A stretch of DNA of 55,596 bases from Polyangiaceae bacterium. GTDB taxonomy: Bacteria > Myxococcota_A > Polyangia > Polyangiales > Polyangiaceae. The notes under the pieces were generated by a model. That model ran no database searches, was not told the origin of the DNA, and saw nothing but the letters and a program-made list of their open reading frames with translations. Below, piece after piece: positions 1 to 9,024 of this stretch. The translations under genes were made by a program, and so were the position numbers. Positions within the stretch are counted from its first letter, which is position 1; every line of letters begins with the position of its first letter. The DNA is taken from the NCBI GenBank assembly GCA_025937785.1, contig JAICQQ010000033.1, positions 1 to 55,596 of the forward strand, written 5' to 3'.

Positions 1-2
1 GC

Positions 3-1373
3 CTACCCGGCGAGCGCCGATAAGGGCTTACTCGCGAAGGCGGGGCCGACCCGCATCGAGAGCTCCACCGGCGCTAACGTGATCGAAGCGTTCGCCGCCG
101 GACCGCGAGGGTCGACGAGATCGAGGGTCGCGTGCTGCGCCAGCGTCGCTAGAATCAACGTCGCCTCCATCAGTGCAAAGCGCTTGCCAATGCAAACGCG
201 CGTCCCTGCCCCGAAGGGAACGTAGGAGCCCGGCCGCAAAGTCTTGGCCGCCTCAGGCGCGAACCGTTCGGGCCGGAACGCGAGGGGAGCCGGGTGCCAA
301 CGCGCGTCCCGCTGGGCATGGAAGATGCTGGCCACGACGTGACTCCCCTTCGGAACATCGTAGCCGCCGAGGGTCGTGTCGCGGCCGGCTTCGCGCAGCA
401 CCGTGTGCGCCGGCGGGTACAGGCGCATGCCCTCGCTCAGCACCTGACCCGTATACTCGAGCGCCGGCAAATCATCGAAGCTTGCCAGGCGTCCGCCGAG
501 CACACTCGACACCTCGCGCCCCAGCTTCGAGCGCGCTTCGGGGTTCTGCGCCAAGAGCGAAAGCGTCCACGACAGCGCATGCGACGTGGTCTCGTGACCG
601 GCAAAAAACAATGTCAGTGCTTCGTCGCGCAGCTGCTCTCGCGACATGAACCCGTCGCTGCCGAGCCCTCGGGCCAGGACGTGGAGCAGGCACTCGTCGT
701 CATCGCTGCGTCCGCTCGCGTGATCATCGATGAAACCGTCCATCAACGCGCGCATCTGGGCGAGCACGCGCGCTTCCCGCCGGCGTGCCGGGTGGGGCAT
801 CCAACGTGGCAGCACCGAACTGACGCCGCCGAACGAGCGCCGAAACGCGATCATAGCGGCTTCGACCTCGCTTTGCTGGGAGCGTACGTCCTTGCCCATG
901 AGCACCTTGCCGACGACGCTCAAGGTGAGGCCCATCATCTCGCTCTTCACGTCGATGACGCTGCCCGGGCGCCAGCGGTGCACCCGCTCCAGCGTGTACG
1001 CCACCATGGTCTCCGCGTAGGCGCGCAAGTGCGAGGCTCCGAAGGCTGGCTGCACCTGCCGCCGCTGCTGGCGCCAGAAGTCGCCGTTCGACGACAAGAG
1101 TCCGTTCCCAAGCACCCGCCTGAGCTCGGCCGCCCCAATGCCGAGCTCGGGTTTGAGGTACGAGTCGCCATCGGTGACCAGCAGCTGCTGGATGTGGTCG
1201 GGGTGCCGCGTCACCAGTGTGAGCAGCTGGTTGACCCGCGACGTGTAGATGTCGCCGTAGCGCTCGAAGCGCCCACGTTGAAACCCGATCGGATCGCGCC
1301 CTACCCGGCTCGCGAACAGGAGCAACGACACCGGGTTCTTCACCGCCGGCGGTCCAGGAGGCAAGTGAGTCAC
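3..1373 (-). CDS. Cytochrome P450 monooxygenase
   Basis: A heme-thiolate monooxygenase of about 456 residues, the normal length for a soluble bacterial P450. The I-helix oxygen-binding motif AGHETT, the ExxR motif (EGMRLYPP) and the heme loop FGAGTRVCIG, with the proximal cysteine near residue 394, are all present. The frame stays open to about 1526, but I chose the GTG at 1373 because the protein then begins VTHLPPGPPA, the proline-rich hinge typical of P450 N-termini; the upstream part is low complexity and looks untranslated. No ferredoxin or reductase gene is next to it, so electrons must come from elsewhere. The substrate cannot be told from the sequence; the general look (GDIYTS, LRPGSYVPFGAG) recalls fatty-acid or terpenoid hydroxylase-type P450s. 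The gene ends inside the window at position 3. Confidence 0.93.
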   Translation of the reverse strand: MTHLPPGPPAVKNPVSLLLFASRVGRDPIGFQRGRFERYGDIYTSRVNQLLTLVTRHPDHIQQLLVTDGDSYLKPELGIGAAELRRVLGNGLLSSNGDFWRQQRRQVQPAFGASHLRAYAETMVAYTLERVHRWRPGSVIDVKSEMMGLTLSVVGKVLMGKDVRSQQSEVEAAMIAFRRSFGGVSSVLPRWMPHPARRREARVLAQMRALMDGFIDDHASGRSDDDECLLHVLARGLGSDGFMSREQLRDEALTLFFAGHETTSHALSWTLSLLAQNPEARSKLGREVSSVLGGRLASFDDLPALEYTGQVLSEGMRLYPPAHTVLREAGRDTTLGGYDVPKGSHVVASIFHAQRDARWHPAPLAFRPERFAPEAAKTLRPGSYVPFGAGTRVCIGKRFALMEATLILATLAQHATLDLVDPRGPAANASITLAPVELSMRVGPAFASKPLSALAG

Positions 1374-1448
1374 CCCCCAGGTGTACCAGCCCCGCCCCCT
1401 CCCGAAAAGCCCACCAGCTACGAAAGGCCACCAGTTCAGGGATTTTTT

Positions 1449-1612
1449 ACAGGAAGACGGAAAGACAGGAAGATTCTCGAACTTTGCTTCGCTACCCCTT
1501 GGAACGGTCATGCGCGGAGCAAACATAACACTTTAATAATAAATTGCGGACCTATGAACACCGCCGGTGTCCCGCGCATTTTTAGAAAACCCCCGTTCTA
1601 CCGTCTTCCTGT
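1449..1612. repeat. 12-bp inverted repeat flanking the P450 upstream region
   Basis: ACAGGAAGACGG at 1449-1460 is matched exactly by its reverse complement at 1601-1612, 140 nt apart. The stretch between the P450 start (1373) and the aconitase end (1704) carries no credible gene. Its middle (about 1523-1545) is distinctly AT-rich for this genome and could hold the leftward P450 promoter. The repeat arms may be regulator sites or a coincidence. Confidence 0.4.
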
Positions 1613-1625
1613 GAATGAAAAACCA

Positions 1626-1660
1626 GAAACCCCCGGAAGCACGTTGCTCGCGGGGGTTTC
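1626..1660 (-). terminator. Intrinsic terminator of acnB
   Basis: A perfect 10-bp stem (GAAACCCCCG paired with CGGGGGTTTC) encloses a loop that itself holds a 4-bp stem (AGCA/TGCT). Read on the minus strand, the hairpin is followed within a few bases by a run of five T. It lies 44 nt beyond the acnB stop codon, which is where an acnB terminator would be expected. Confidence 0.75.
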
Positions 1661-1703
1661 AGGGTGCAGGCGTTCCGGCTGTGCCGGCGACGCGAGCCAA
1701 TGG

Positions 1704-4286
1704 TCACTGCAGGACGGGGAGGGAGCCGGACTTCACGGGGGCCGGATCGGTGTACTCGCTGAGCTCGTTGAAATTGAGGTAGCGGTAGATGTCCTTGGAC
1801 AGCGGGTTCAGCTTGTCGGTGTACTTCAGGTACTCGTCGCGCGTCGGGATCTTGCCCAGGATCGCGGCGACCGCCGCCAGCTCCGCGGACGCCAAGAAGA
1901 CGTTGGCGCCTTTACCGAGCCGGTTCGGAAAGTTCCGGGTGGAGGTCGAGACCACGGTCGACTCCGGCCGAACGCGCGCTTGATTGCCCATGCACAAGGA
2001 GCATCCGGGCACTTCGGTGCGAGCCCCGGCCTGAGCGAACGAGTTGTAGTGGCCCTCCTGCATGAGCTGCGCCTTGTCCATCTTGGTGGGTGGCGCTACC
2101 CACATCCGCGTCGGCACCGGCTCGCCATAGCTGTCGAGCAGCTTGGCGGCGGCACGGAAGTGGCCGATGTTGGTCATACACGAACCGAGGAACACCTCGT
2201 CGATCGGCGTCCCCGCCACTTCACTGAGGGTCTTGATGTCGTCTGGATCGTTGGGACAAGCCAACAGAGGCTCGGTGACAGTCGCCAAATCGATCTCGAA
2301 TACCTTGTGGTACTCGGCATCGGGATCCGGCTCGAGCAGCACCGGGTTTTCGAGCCACGCCTCCATGGCTTTTGCGCGACGCTCGAGCGTCATCGGGTCG
2401 CCGTAGCCTTGCGAGATCATCCAACGCAGCATGACCACGTTGCTCTTTAGGTATTCGATGACCGGGGCCTTGCCGAGACGAATCGTACAGCCCGCTGCCG
2501 AGCGCTCGGCGGTGGCGTCGCTGAGCTCGAACGCTTGCTCGACCTTCAGCTCTGGCAGCCCCTCGATCTCGATGATGCGACCGCTGAAGACGTTCTTCTT
2601 GCCTTGCTTCGCGACGGTGAGGTCGCCGCTCTTGAGCGCCGCCCAGGGGATGGCATTGACCAAATCGCGCAGGGTGACGCCGGGCTGCATCTGGCCCTTG
2701 AAGCGCACCAGCACAGATTCGGGCATGTCGAGCGGCATCACCCCTAGCGCCGCCGCGAACGCGACCAGGCCGGAGCCCGCTGGGAACGAGATACCGAGCG
2801 GAAAGCGCGTGTGCGAATCGCCGCCGGTGCCCACCTGGTCAGGCAGCAGCATGCGGTTGAGCCAGGAATGAATGATGCCGTCACCGGCGCGCAAGGCGAT
2901 GCCCGTGCGCTCCTCGAAGAACTCGGGCAGCGTCTGCTGTGTCTCGATGTCGACCGGCTTGGGGTATGCAGCCGTGTGACAGAACGACTGCATCACGAGA
3001 TCGGCCGAGAACTTGAGGCAGGCCAGCTCTTTCAACTCGTCGCGGGTCATGGGGCCCGTGGTGTCTTGCGAACCCACGGTGCTCATGACCGGTTCGCAGT
3101 ACTGGCCCGGGCGGACACCGGCCACACCGCACGCGCGCCCCACGACCTTCTGCGCGAGCGTATAACCCTTGCCGGTTTCGGGTGGCGCTGCGGGTTTTCG
3201 AAACAGCGTCGACGGACCGAGCCCGAGTTCCTTGCGCGCCCGTTCGGTTAGGGTGCGCCCGATGATGAGCGGGATGCGCCCGCCAGCTTGCACCTCGTCG
3301 AGCAGCACGTCGCTGCGATGCACGAAGCTGCTGATCACCTCGCCAGCCTCGTTCTCGACCTTGCCCTCGTAGGGGTAAACGACGATCACGTCCCCCATCT
3401 CGAGCTTCGTGACGTCGCACTCGATCGGCAGCGCGCCCGAGTCTTCCATGGTGTTGAAGAAGATCGGCGCGACTTTGCCGCCCAACACGACGCCCCCGGT
3501 GCGCTTGTTCGGTACGTAAGGGATGTCCTCACCAATGTGCCACTGCACGCTGTTGGTGGCACTCTTGCGCGACGATCCGGTGCCCACCACGTCACCGACA
3601 TAGGTCAACGGGTGCCCTTTCTGCTTCAGCTCGGCGATCTGCGCCAGTGCGTTGCTGATGCCTTCGCGCGGGTTCTTCAGCATCGCCAACGCGTGCAGCG
3701 GGATGTCCGGGCGCGACCAGGCATCTTGCGCCGGTGAAAGGTCGTCGGTGTTAGTCTCGCCCGCTACTTTGAAGACGGTCAGCTTGATCTGCTTGGGCAG
3801 CGGCTGCCTGCTGCTGAACCATTCACCCTCGGCCCAGCTCGTGAGCACGCGGCGAGCGTTGGTGTTGCCCTCCTGGCTGAGCTTGGCCACGGTCTCGAAG
3901 GTGGTGGTATCCACGAGCAAGATGCGGCAAAGCTGTTCAGCGGCGAGTGCGCCGAGCGCCGCGTGCGCCAGCAGTCGCACCAACGGCTCGACGTTGTAGC
4001 CGCCGAGCATGGTGCCCAGAAGCTCCACGGCTCGCTCCGCGGATACGAGCGGGCTCTTCAGCTGGCCCCCCGCGACCTTGGACAAGAAGTCGGCCTTGAC
4101 CCAAGAGGCAGCGTCGACCCCCGGCGGCACGCGCTCGGTCAACAGGTTCAGCAAGAAGTCGCCCTCACCCGCGGGGGGATCGAGGAGGAGTCGAGTGAGC
4201 GCCTGGGTCTGCGCGGCGTCGAGCGGCTTGGGAACGACCCCTTCCGCGGCACGTTCCGCCACGTGTTTCCGATAGTTGTCGAGCAT
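1704..4286 (-). CDS. acnB: Bifunctional aconitate hydratase 2 / 2-methylisocitrate dehydratase (aconitase B)
   Basis: Interconverts citrate and isocitrate in the TCA cycle through a [4Fe-4S] cluster in the cytoplasm; family members also act on 2-methylisocitrate. The 860-residue product starts [13 protein letters not shown] and has the AcnB order: N-terminal HEAT-like helical domain, swivel domain, then the catalytic domains. The cluster ligands are visible as GSCMTN (Cys about 703) and CSLCMGNQ (Cys about 762 and 765); the 59- and 3-residue spacings match those of E. coli AcnB (710, 769, 772). The frame is open further upstream, but this start has an AGAGG ribosome site about 6-10 nt before it and gives the family N-terminus. 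It is divergent from a LysR gene that may control it, and is followed by a clear intrinsic terminator. Confidence 0.97.
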   Translation of the reverse strand: MLDNYRKHVAERAAEGVVPKPLDAAQTQALTRLLLDPPAGEGDFLLNLLTERVPPGVDAASWVKADFLSKVAGGQLKSPLVSAERAVELLGTMLGGYNVEPLVRLLAHAALGALAAEQLCRILLVDTTTFETVAKLSQEGNTNARRVLTSWAEGEWFSSRQPLPKQIKLTVFKVAGETNTDDLSPAQDAWSRPDIPLHALAMLKNPREGISNALAQIAELKQKGHPLTYVGDVVGTGSSRKSATNSVQWHIGEDIPYVPNKRTGGVVLGGKVAPIFFNTMEDSGALPIECDVTKLEMGDVIVVYPYEGKVENEAGEVISSFVHRSDVLLDEVQAGGRIPLIIGRTLTERARKELGLGPSTLFRKPAAPPETGKGYTLAQKVVGRACGVAGVRPGQYCEPVMSTVGSQDTTGPMTRDELKELACLKFSADLVMQSFCHTAAYPKPVDIETQQTLPEFFEERTGIALRAGDGIIHSWLNRMLLPDQVGTGGDSHTRFPLGISFPAGSGLVAFAAALGVMPLDMPESVLVRFKGQMQPGVTLRDLVNAIPWAALKSGDLTVAKQGKKNVFSGRIIEIEGLPELKVEQAFELSDATAERSAAGCTIRLGKAPVIEYLKSNVVMLRWMISQGYGDPMTLERRAKAMEAWLENPVLLEPDPDAEYHKVFEIDLATVTEPLLACPNDPDDIKTLSEVAGTPIDEVFLGSCMTNIGHFRAAAKLLDSYGEPVPTRMWVAPPTKMDKAQLMQEGHYNSFAQAGARTEVPGCSLCMGNQARVRPESTVVSTSTRNFPNRLGKGANVFLASAELAAVAAILGKIPTRDEYLKYTDKLNPLSKDIYRYLNFNELSEYTDPAPVKSGSLPVLQ

Positions 4287-4372
4287 GTGGGACCTCTTGT
4301 CGATTTCTTCCGATGTTTGGGGGAAGAGGACGCAAACTAGTGCGCGACAATCAATGCGTCCAACGATTAATT

Positions 4373-4389
4373 TGCATCGATTCGATGCA
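4373..4389. promoter_or_regulatory. Candidate LysR operator between acnB and the regulator gene
   Basis: TGCATCGA-T-TCGATGCA is a perfect 8-bp inverted repeat with a 1-nt centre in the 115-bp divergent intergenic region. It lies only 12 nt before the LysR start codon and 86 nt from the acnB start. The position suits autorepression of the LysR gene and possibly control of acnB. LysR sites are usually interrupted T-N11-A palindromes; the pairing with this regulator is inferred from position only. Confidence 0.5.
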
Positions 4390-4401
4390 TAATACGCATG
4401 C

Positions 4402-5289
4402 ATGGACCTGCTCCTGATCCGTTCCTTGCTCGCGGTCGCCGAACACGGCGCGGTCACCGATGCGGCCGCGGCGCTCGGCGTCAGCCAATCGGCGCTGTCC
4501 CGTCGCATCGACCAGCTCGAGGCAGACCTGCACGTCCCGTTGCTCGAACGCATCGGCCGCGGGGTCACCTTGACCGAAATGGGACGACTGGTCGTCGAGG
4601 AGGGAAAGCTGATCGTCCAACGCTATGAGCTCCTCCAAGCGCGTCTCCAAGAGCACCTCGCTCTGGACGCCGGCATCGTGAGAATCGGTGGGGGTGCGAC
4701 AGCGGTCGCGTTCATGCTGCCCGGCGCGATCGCCGAGTTCCGGAAGAAGTATCCAGGAGTGGTGTTTCAGGTAAAAGAAGCGGGCAGTCGCGACATCGAA
4801 ACAGCAGTGATCGAGGAGCAGCTGGAACTCGGGGTGGTGACCCTACCGGTCCAGCGGAAGGACTTCGACGTGCGCGACCTAGCCCAAGATCGCATCACGC
4901 TCGTGGCGTCGCGGCACCATCCGCTCTCGAAACAAAAGTCAGTGCAAGCGCAAGATCTTCAAGGCGAGAAACTCGTGGGTTTCGAGGCGGGCACCGCCGT
5001 GCGCTGGCTCATCGACGCCGCCCTCCGAAAGGTAGGTGTTCAGGTCCAGGTGGCGATGGAGCTCCGCAGCGTGGCGGCCATCCTACAAATGGTGGAGGCG
5101 ACCCGCTCCTTGGGTTTCGTGAGCGAGCTAGCGGTCCAACCCGGGGTGGGTCAGCCGCGCCGGGGAGTGGTGCCGGTCCACGTGCGAGGCCTCGAGATTC
5201 GCCGTCAGCTCGCGCTCATCAGCAAGCAGGGCCGCTCGCTGTCGCCCGCGGCCAAAGAGTTTTCGCGCGTGCTCGCCACCAGCCCCTAA
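4402..5289 (+). CDS. LysR-family transcriptional regulator
   Basis: A 295-residue LysR-type regulator. The N-terminal winged helix is typical ([40 protein letters not shown]), with the recognition helix around residues 27-47. It is followed by a two-subdomain periplasmic-binding-like effector domain (from about residue 90). Its gene is divergent from acnB with a palindrome just before the start codon, so it probably represses itself and may regulate aconitase. The effector molecule is unknown. An ATG 4 nt upstream is out of frame and is not the start. Confidence 0.93.
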   Translation: MDLLLIRSLLAVAEHGAVTDAAAALGVSQSALSRRIDQLEADLHVPLLERIGRGVTLTEMGRLVVEEGKLIVQRYELLQARLQEHLALDAGIVRIGGGATAVAFMLPGAIAEFRKKYPGVVFQVKEAGSRDIETAVIEEQLELGVVTLPVQRKDFDVRDLAQDRITLVASRHHPLSKQKSVQAQDLQGEKLVGFEAGTAVRWLIDAALRKVGVQVQVAMELRSVAAILQMVEATRSLGFVSELAVQPGVGQPRRGVVPVHVRGLEIRRQLALISKQGRSLSPAAKEFSRVLATSP

Positions 5290-5425
5290 CCGCGCCCTTA
5301 GAATGGACGCGGGAAGAGTTTCGGCAGCGTCGGTGGAGATGCGCAGCGTTACGGCACCCTTCGGCGTCTTCGATACAAAAGTCCGGCGTCCGTGCTGCGA
5401 AGCGGGCGCCGATGGGCGCGCGCCC

Positions 5426-5905
5426 CTAACCCACGCCCAGGCGCGCGAGCTCGGCTCCTGTGACGCGACAGATGCGCCAGTCGGGCAGCAGCTGGGCACC
5501 GCTCGCGATGTAGAACTCGATCGCCCGCTGGTTCCAATCTAGCACCGACCACTCGAGCCGGCCCGCGTCTCGCTCGCACGCCAGCTGCGCGACGCGGCGC
5601 AGCAGCGCCGTGCCGACCCCCGTGCCTCGTTCAGCCTCGGAAACGTACAGATCTTCGAGGTAGAGCCCGGGACGTGTCAGAAAGGTCGAGTACGTCGCGA
5701 AAAAAAGCGCGTAACCTACCACGCCGCTGCTTCGCTCCGCGATCAGCGCCTCTGCCGCGGGCCGTTCGCCGAACAGATGCACGCCCAGGGCCGCCGCAGT
5801 GCCGGTCAGTTGGTGTTCGAGCTTCTCGAACTGGGCGAGCTCGCGCACCAAGCGAAAGATGTGCTGCTCGTCGCCAGGGCGAGCAGGGCGGATCGTCGTT
5901 TCCAT
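5426..5905 (-). CDS. GNAT N-acetyltransferase of the diamine/thialysine (SSAT-like) group
   Basis: A 159-residue single-domain acetyl-CoA-dependent acetyltransferase. The acetyl-CoA loop is RGTGVGTALLRRVA, preceded by LYLEDLYVSE. The downstream block LEWSVLDWNQRAIEFYIASGAQ is characteristic of spermidine/spermine and thialysine acetyltransferases, so the substrate is probably a small polyamine or diamino acid; this is family inference. The start at 5905 (METTIRPARPGDE) is preceded by an AAGGAG ribosome site at good spacing; the 18-residue open extension upstream overlaps the promoter and was rejected. It is divergent from the DUF488 gene across a 62-bp gap holding a perfect inverted repeat. 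Confidence 0.9.
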   Translation of the reverse strand: METTIRPARPGDEQHIFRLVRELAQFEKLEHQLTGTAAALGVHLFGERPAAEALIAERSSGVVGYALFFATYSTFLTRPGLYLEDLYVSEAERGTGVGTALLRRVAQLACERDAGRLEWSVLDWNQRAIEFYIASGAQLLPDWRICRVTGAELARLGVG

Positions 5906-5929
5906 GAGCGAGCTCCTTAGCATATACTC

Positions 5930-5959
5930 GTGACGCTTGCGCGGACTCGAAAGCGTCAC
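5930..5959. promoter_or_regulatory. 9-bp perfect inverted repeat in the GNAT/DUF488 divergent promoter
   Basis: GTGACGCTT at 5930-5938 is repeated as AAGCGTCAC at 5951-5959, with a 12-nt spacer. It fills the short gap between the divergent acetyltransferase (start 5905) and DUF488 gene (start 5968), ending 8 nt before the latter. It looks like an operator for a dimeric repressor that could control both genes; it could instead form an RNA hairpin in the DUF488 leader. Confidence 0.5.
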
Positions 5960-5967
5960 AGGGACCC

Positions 5968-6861
5968 ATGCTGTTCGAACGCCAACGCCGACTGCTGCAG
6001 CTTCTCGAGGCCGTCGGCGGAGCCACGAGCGAGATGGATTTTCAGAAGCTGCTGTTCTTGTATTGCCAAGAGCCTGCGGTTGCTGACAGCGCCCCCTACG
6101 ACTTCATCCCGTGTGAATCTGGGGCCATTTCGTTCACGGCAGACGCCGACCGCCGAAAACTGATCGAGAAAGGGTTGCTCGCTGACGAGCATGGCTGGCA
6201 GATCACCGACCGGGCGCGGGACGTCATCGGTGGGGCCGCCGACGCGCACATCACCGCGTTCGCGCTTCGGCACCGTCACCTGCGCGGCGACCCGCTCGAA
6301 GCCGACACGTATCGGCGATTTCCGTACTCCGCGATCCGCAGCAGGAGCGCCGAGCGCGTGCTCGGGGACGACGCCAGCGCGCTCGAGCGCATCGCCGCGA
6401 TTCGACCGGAAGCCAGCGGCCCTGCTCTTTTCACGATTGGTTACGAGGGGCACTCGCTCGAGAGCTACCTCGTTCTCCTGATCCAACGCGGTGTCACGCT
6501 GCTGTGCGACGTGCGCCGCAATCCCCTCAGCCGAAAGTATGGCTTCTCCAAAAGCACCCTCGCTCGCTGCAGCGAAAGCGCCGGCATCCACTACGAGCAC
6601 CTGCCGGAGCTTGGCATCGCTTCGAGCCAACGTCGAGGACTCGAAACGCAAGCGGACTACGACGCGCTGTTCGAAGAGTACGAGCGCGCAGCTCTTCCGG
6701 CGCAGGGTGACGCGCTGGAAAAGCTGCGGAACTGGGTCGCAACGGGGCAACGCTTGGCACTGACTTGCTACGAGCGTCTGCCGCAGCAGTGTCACAGGCA
6801 TTGCGTCGCCGAAGCGCTCCAGGCCCGCGTCGGGGCGGCGCTCAGCGCGCAGCACCTGTGA
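5968..6861 (+). CDS. DUF488 protein with N-terminal helical domain
   Basis: A 297-residue protein. The C-terminal half (about residues 155-295) is a DUF488 domain: TIGYEGHSLESYLVLL, LLCDVRRNPLSRKYGFS, and the Cys-containing LALTCYERLPQQCHRHCVAEAL near the end. The N-terminal 110 residues (FQKLLFLYCQE... then a winged-helix-like segment) recall the Panacea/DUF4065 type of domain, seen in antitoxins and in some DUF488 fusions. DUF488 has no firmly established reaction; the conserved Cys/His/Arg set suggests a catalytic or nucleic-acid role. It is divergent from an acetyltransferase and probably monocistronic. Family assignment is firm for DUF488, tentative for the N-terminus. Confidence 0.85.
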   Translation: MLFERQRRLLQLLEAVGGATSEMDFQKLLFLYCQEPAVADSAPYDFIPCESGAISFTADADRRKLIEKGLLADEHGWQITDRARDVIGGAADAHITAFALRHRHLRGDPLEADTYRRFPYSAIRSRSAERVLGDDASALERIAAIRPEASGPALFTIGYEGHSLESYLVLLIQRGVTLLCDVRRNPLSRKYGFSKSTLARCSESAGIHYEHLPELGIASSQRRGLETQADYDALFEEYERAALPAQGDALEKLRNWVATGQRLALTCYERLPQQCHRHCVAEALQARVGAALSAQHL

Positions 6862-7133
6862 GAGTTCCAGAGACATGAACGCCGCGTCTGGCGGCATGGT
6901 TTCGGGGTGGGGCGATCCTGTACAGCGGCAGTGCCGTCACGGCCCGTTGATGACCCATCGCACCGGCTGCGTTCAGAATGTGGTGGTTTCGCGGGCTGTT
7001 GCCGATGGGCATCGAACTCATCGTTCACGCCCTGATGGCCGCACGCAAGCTGCCCAACCTCTACCACGACACCGCTAGCGACGAAGCCAACCCCCTTGTG
7101 CGCCGCGGGGTTCGGCGCCAAGCTCACACCATC

Positions 7134-7514
7134 ATGTTAGCTCTGCGAACGTTTGCGCTTGGGTTTCTCGTGTTGACCGTCGGCAGTGCGTGCGGGAGCT
7201 CCCCGCCGCCCGCCGCCGAGACGCCGATCGAATCCGCACCTCCGACGCCCGAGTCGACGGGCGATCTTGCCTCCGAACCCGCACCGGCACCGCCCGAGGC
7301 GCTGCCGAGCGACCCGGGCACGGGCTCATCGCGACCGGCGCTGACGGCTGAAGAATGTGCCGCGCAGAACGGCACGGCGGTGGGCGACATCGGCGACGGC
7401 GCCATCCATCGCCCCGACTACGTGTGTCCCGGCGGGAGGGCTCCGCTCGGGAACATCAGCTCAGCACCCGACGGGCCCGTGGCGGTCGAGGGCGAAGTCT
7501 GCTGCCCGCAGTGA
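7134..7514 (+). CDS. Small putative lipoprotein
   Basis: A 126-residue protein with a lipoprotein signal (MLALRTFALGFLVLTVGSAC, lipid-accepting Cys about residue 20). A Pro/Ala/Glu-rich linker (about 25-75) and a short C-terminal domain with four cysteines (EECAAQNGTAVGD... DYVCPGG... EGEVCCPQ) follow, which could form two disulfides. The frame is open upstream to 6978, but the signal peptide fixes the start at 7134. It runs toward zwf and stops 21 nt before it. The 272 nt upstream (6862-7133) hold no gene I can support. Function unknown; outer-membrane anchored by inference. Confidence 0.7.
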   Translation: MLALRTFALGFLVLTVGSACGSSPPPAAETPIESAPPTPESTGDLASEPAPAPPEALPSDPGTGSSRPALTAEECAAQNGTAVGDIGDGAIHRPDYVCPGGRAPLGNISSAPDGPVAVEGEVCCPQ

Positions 7515-7535
7515 GCGGCTGCGCTGGCTTTCAGC

Positions 7536-8915
7536 CTAACGCAGCGGCTGTGAGCTCAACCAGCCGCCCACATCCCGCGTCATGAGGTCGCACGCGGCGG
7601 GCCCCCAGCTGCCTCGCGAGTAAGGCTCCACGGCCTTCTCCAGATCCAAAGCGGGCTCGACGACCTTCCAGGCTGCTTCCACCGCGTCTTGGCGGGAGAA
7701 CAAGGCGGGGTCTCCGTCGATCGCTTCACCGAGCAACCGCTCGTAGGCCCCCACTTCGTCGCCCTTGGGCTGCTCGAGCAATGAAAGCTCCGTCGGTTCA
7801 CCGACCATCTCGTCGCCGGGGCGCTTGACCCGCGCGCCCAAGGCGATCTTCAGATCCGGTGTCAGGCGCAAGCGCACGTAGTTGTCGGTGCCGCGCGCCA
7901 GCTTGGTAATCGGCGGCCGCTTGAAGTCAACCATCACCTCGGTTTCGGTCACCGGCATGCACTTGCCAGCGCGGATGAAGAACGGGACGTCCGCCCAGCG
8001 CCATGAGTCGATGTCGAGGCGCATCGCAGCGAAGGTCTCGACGTTCGAGCCCGGCTTGACTCCCGGCTCGCGCTGGTACCCGTCGAACTGGCCGCGCACG
8101 ATGTTGTTCACGTCGAGGGGCGCAATCTGCCGAAAAACCTTCACCAATTCATCGCGGATCGACTCGTTGTAGGTGGTCGCCGGGGGCTCCATCGCCAGGA
8201 AACCCACCACGGACAAGAGGTGGTTCTGCACGACGTCGCGGATGGCGCCGGCTTCTTCGTAAAAGCTGCCGCGACCCTGCACTCCGAATGATTCGGCCAT
8301 CGTGATCTGGATGCTCTCGATGTAGTTGCGGTTCCAGACGGGCTCGAGGAATGTGTTCGCGAAGCGAAACACTACCAGGTTCTGCACTGCCTCCTTGCCC
8401 AGGTAGTGATCGATGCGAAAGATCGCGCTTTCGTCGAACACTTCGTGGAGCGTTCGATTCAGTTGGCGCGCGGACGCTAGATCGCGTCCGAAGGGTTTCT
8501 CGATGATGACGCGAGCCCCCTTGGCGGAGCCGGAGGCCGCGAGGTTCTGGACTACCACCGGAAACAGGCTCGGGGGGATCGCAAGGTAGTGCACAGGGTG
8601 CTTCGCGTCGCCGAGCTTACGACTGAGCTGGCGAAACGTCTCGAGGTCGTTGTAGTCGCCATCGACATACGCGAGCCGCTCAGAGAGCTTCGTGAACGCG
8701 CGCTCGTCGACGCCGCCGCCGTGTTCGGTCAGGCTGGCCCGAATCCGATCGCGCAGCTGCTCGATGCCCCACCCCTGCTTGGCGACGCCGATGATCGGGA
8801 CGTCGAGATGCCCGCGACGGATCATCCCCTGGAGGGCTGGAAAGATCTTTTTGTAGGCGAGGTCGCCTGTGGCACCAAAGAAGACGAAAGCGTCCGAGCG
8901 GATCGTGTCGGTCAT
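7536..8915 (-). CDS. zwf: Glucose-6-phosphate 1-dehydrogenase
   Basis: Oxidises glucose 6-phosphate to 6-phosphogluconolactone with NADP+ as the entry to the oxidative pentose phosphate pathway, making cytosolic NADPH. The nucleotide-binding GATGDLAYKKIFPAL lies at the N-terminus and the substrate-binding active-site motif RIDHYLGKEAVQNL contains His about 170 and Lys about 174. At 459 residues it is a little shorter than the usual 480-500. The start MTDTIRSDAFVFFG at 8915 has a GAGGG ribosome site; a 15-residue upstream extension lacks support. No 6-phosphogluconolactonase or gnd gene adjoins it; the next gene on the same strand (an esterase) starts well upstream, so zwf is probably transcribed alone or by read-through. 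Confidence 0.96.
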   Translation of the reverse strand: MTDTIRSDAFVFFGATGDLAYKKIFPALQGMIRRGHLDVPIIGVAKQGWGIEQLRDRIRASLTEHGGGVDERAFTKLSERLAYVDGDYNDLETFRQLSRKLGDAKHPVHYLAIPPSLFPVVVQNLAASGSAKGARVIIEKPFGRDLASARQLNRTLHEVFDESAIFRIDHYLGKEAVQNLVVFRFANTFLEPVWNRNYIESIQITMAESFGVQGRGSFYEEAGAIRDVVQNHLLSVVGFLAMEPPATTYNESIRDELVKVFRQIAPLDVNNIVRGQFDGYQREPGVKPGSNVETFAAMRLDIDSWRWADVPFFIRAGKCMPVTETEVMVDFKRPPITKLARGTDNYVRLRLTPDLKIALGARVKRPGDEMVGEPTELSLLEQPKGDEVGAYERLLGEAIDGDPALFSRQDAVEAAWKVVEPALDLEKAVEPYSRGSWGPAACDLMTRDVGGWLSSQPLR

Positions 8916-9024
8916 GGTCACCCTCGTGCGAGTATTTTCCCGGACCGTGCTCGCGGGCAAGCGCCGCGCCGCGGTCGGTCGACCGGGTCATCGCAAGAGA
9001 CAGGCGAATACCCCTCGTTCGCGC

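Noticed and set aside
4287..4568. N-terminal extension of aconitase B to 4568
   Set aside because: It would run through the divergent LysR start and the operator; the 4286 start has a ribosome site and gives the family N-terminus.
6978..7133. Upstream extension of the small lipoprotein
   Set aside because: The extension places a hydrophilic segment before an obvious lipoprotein signal peptide, so the start at 7134 is far more likely.
7514..7560. Bidirectional terminator between the small lipoprotein and zwf
   Set aside because: Only a 4-bp GGCT/AGCC stem without a T-tract could be found.
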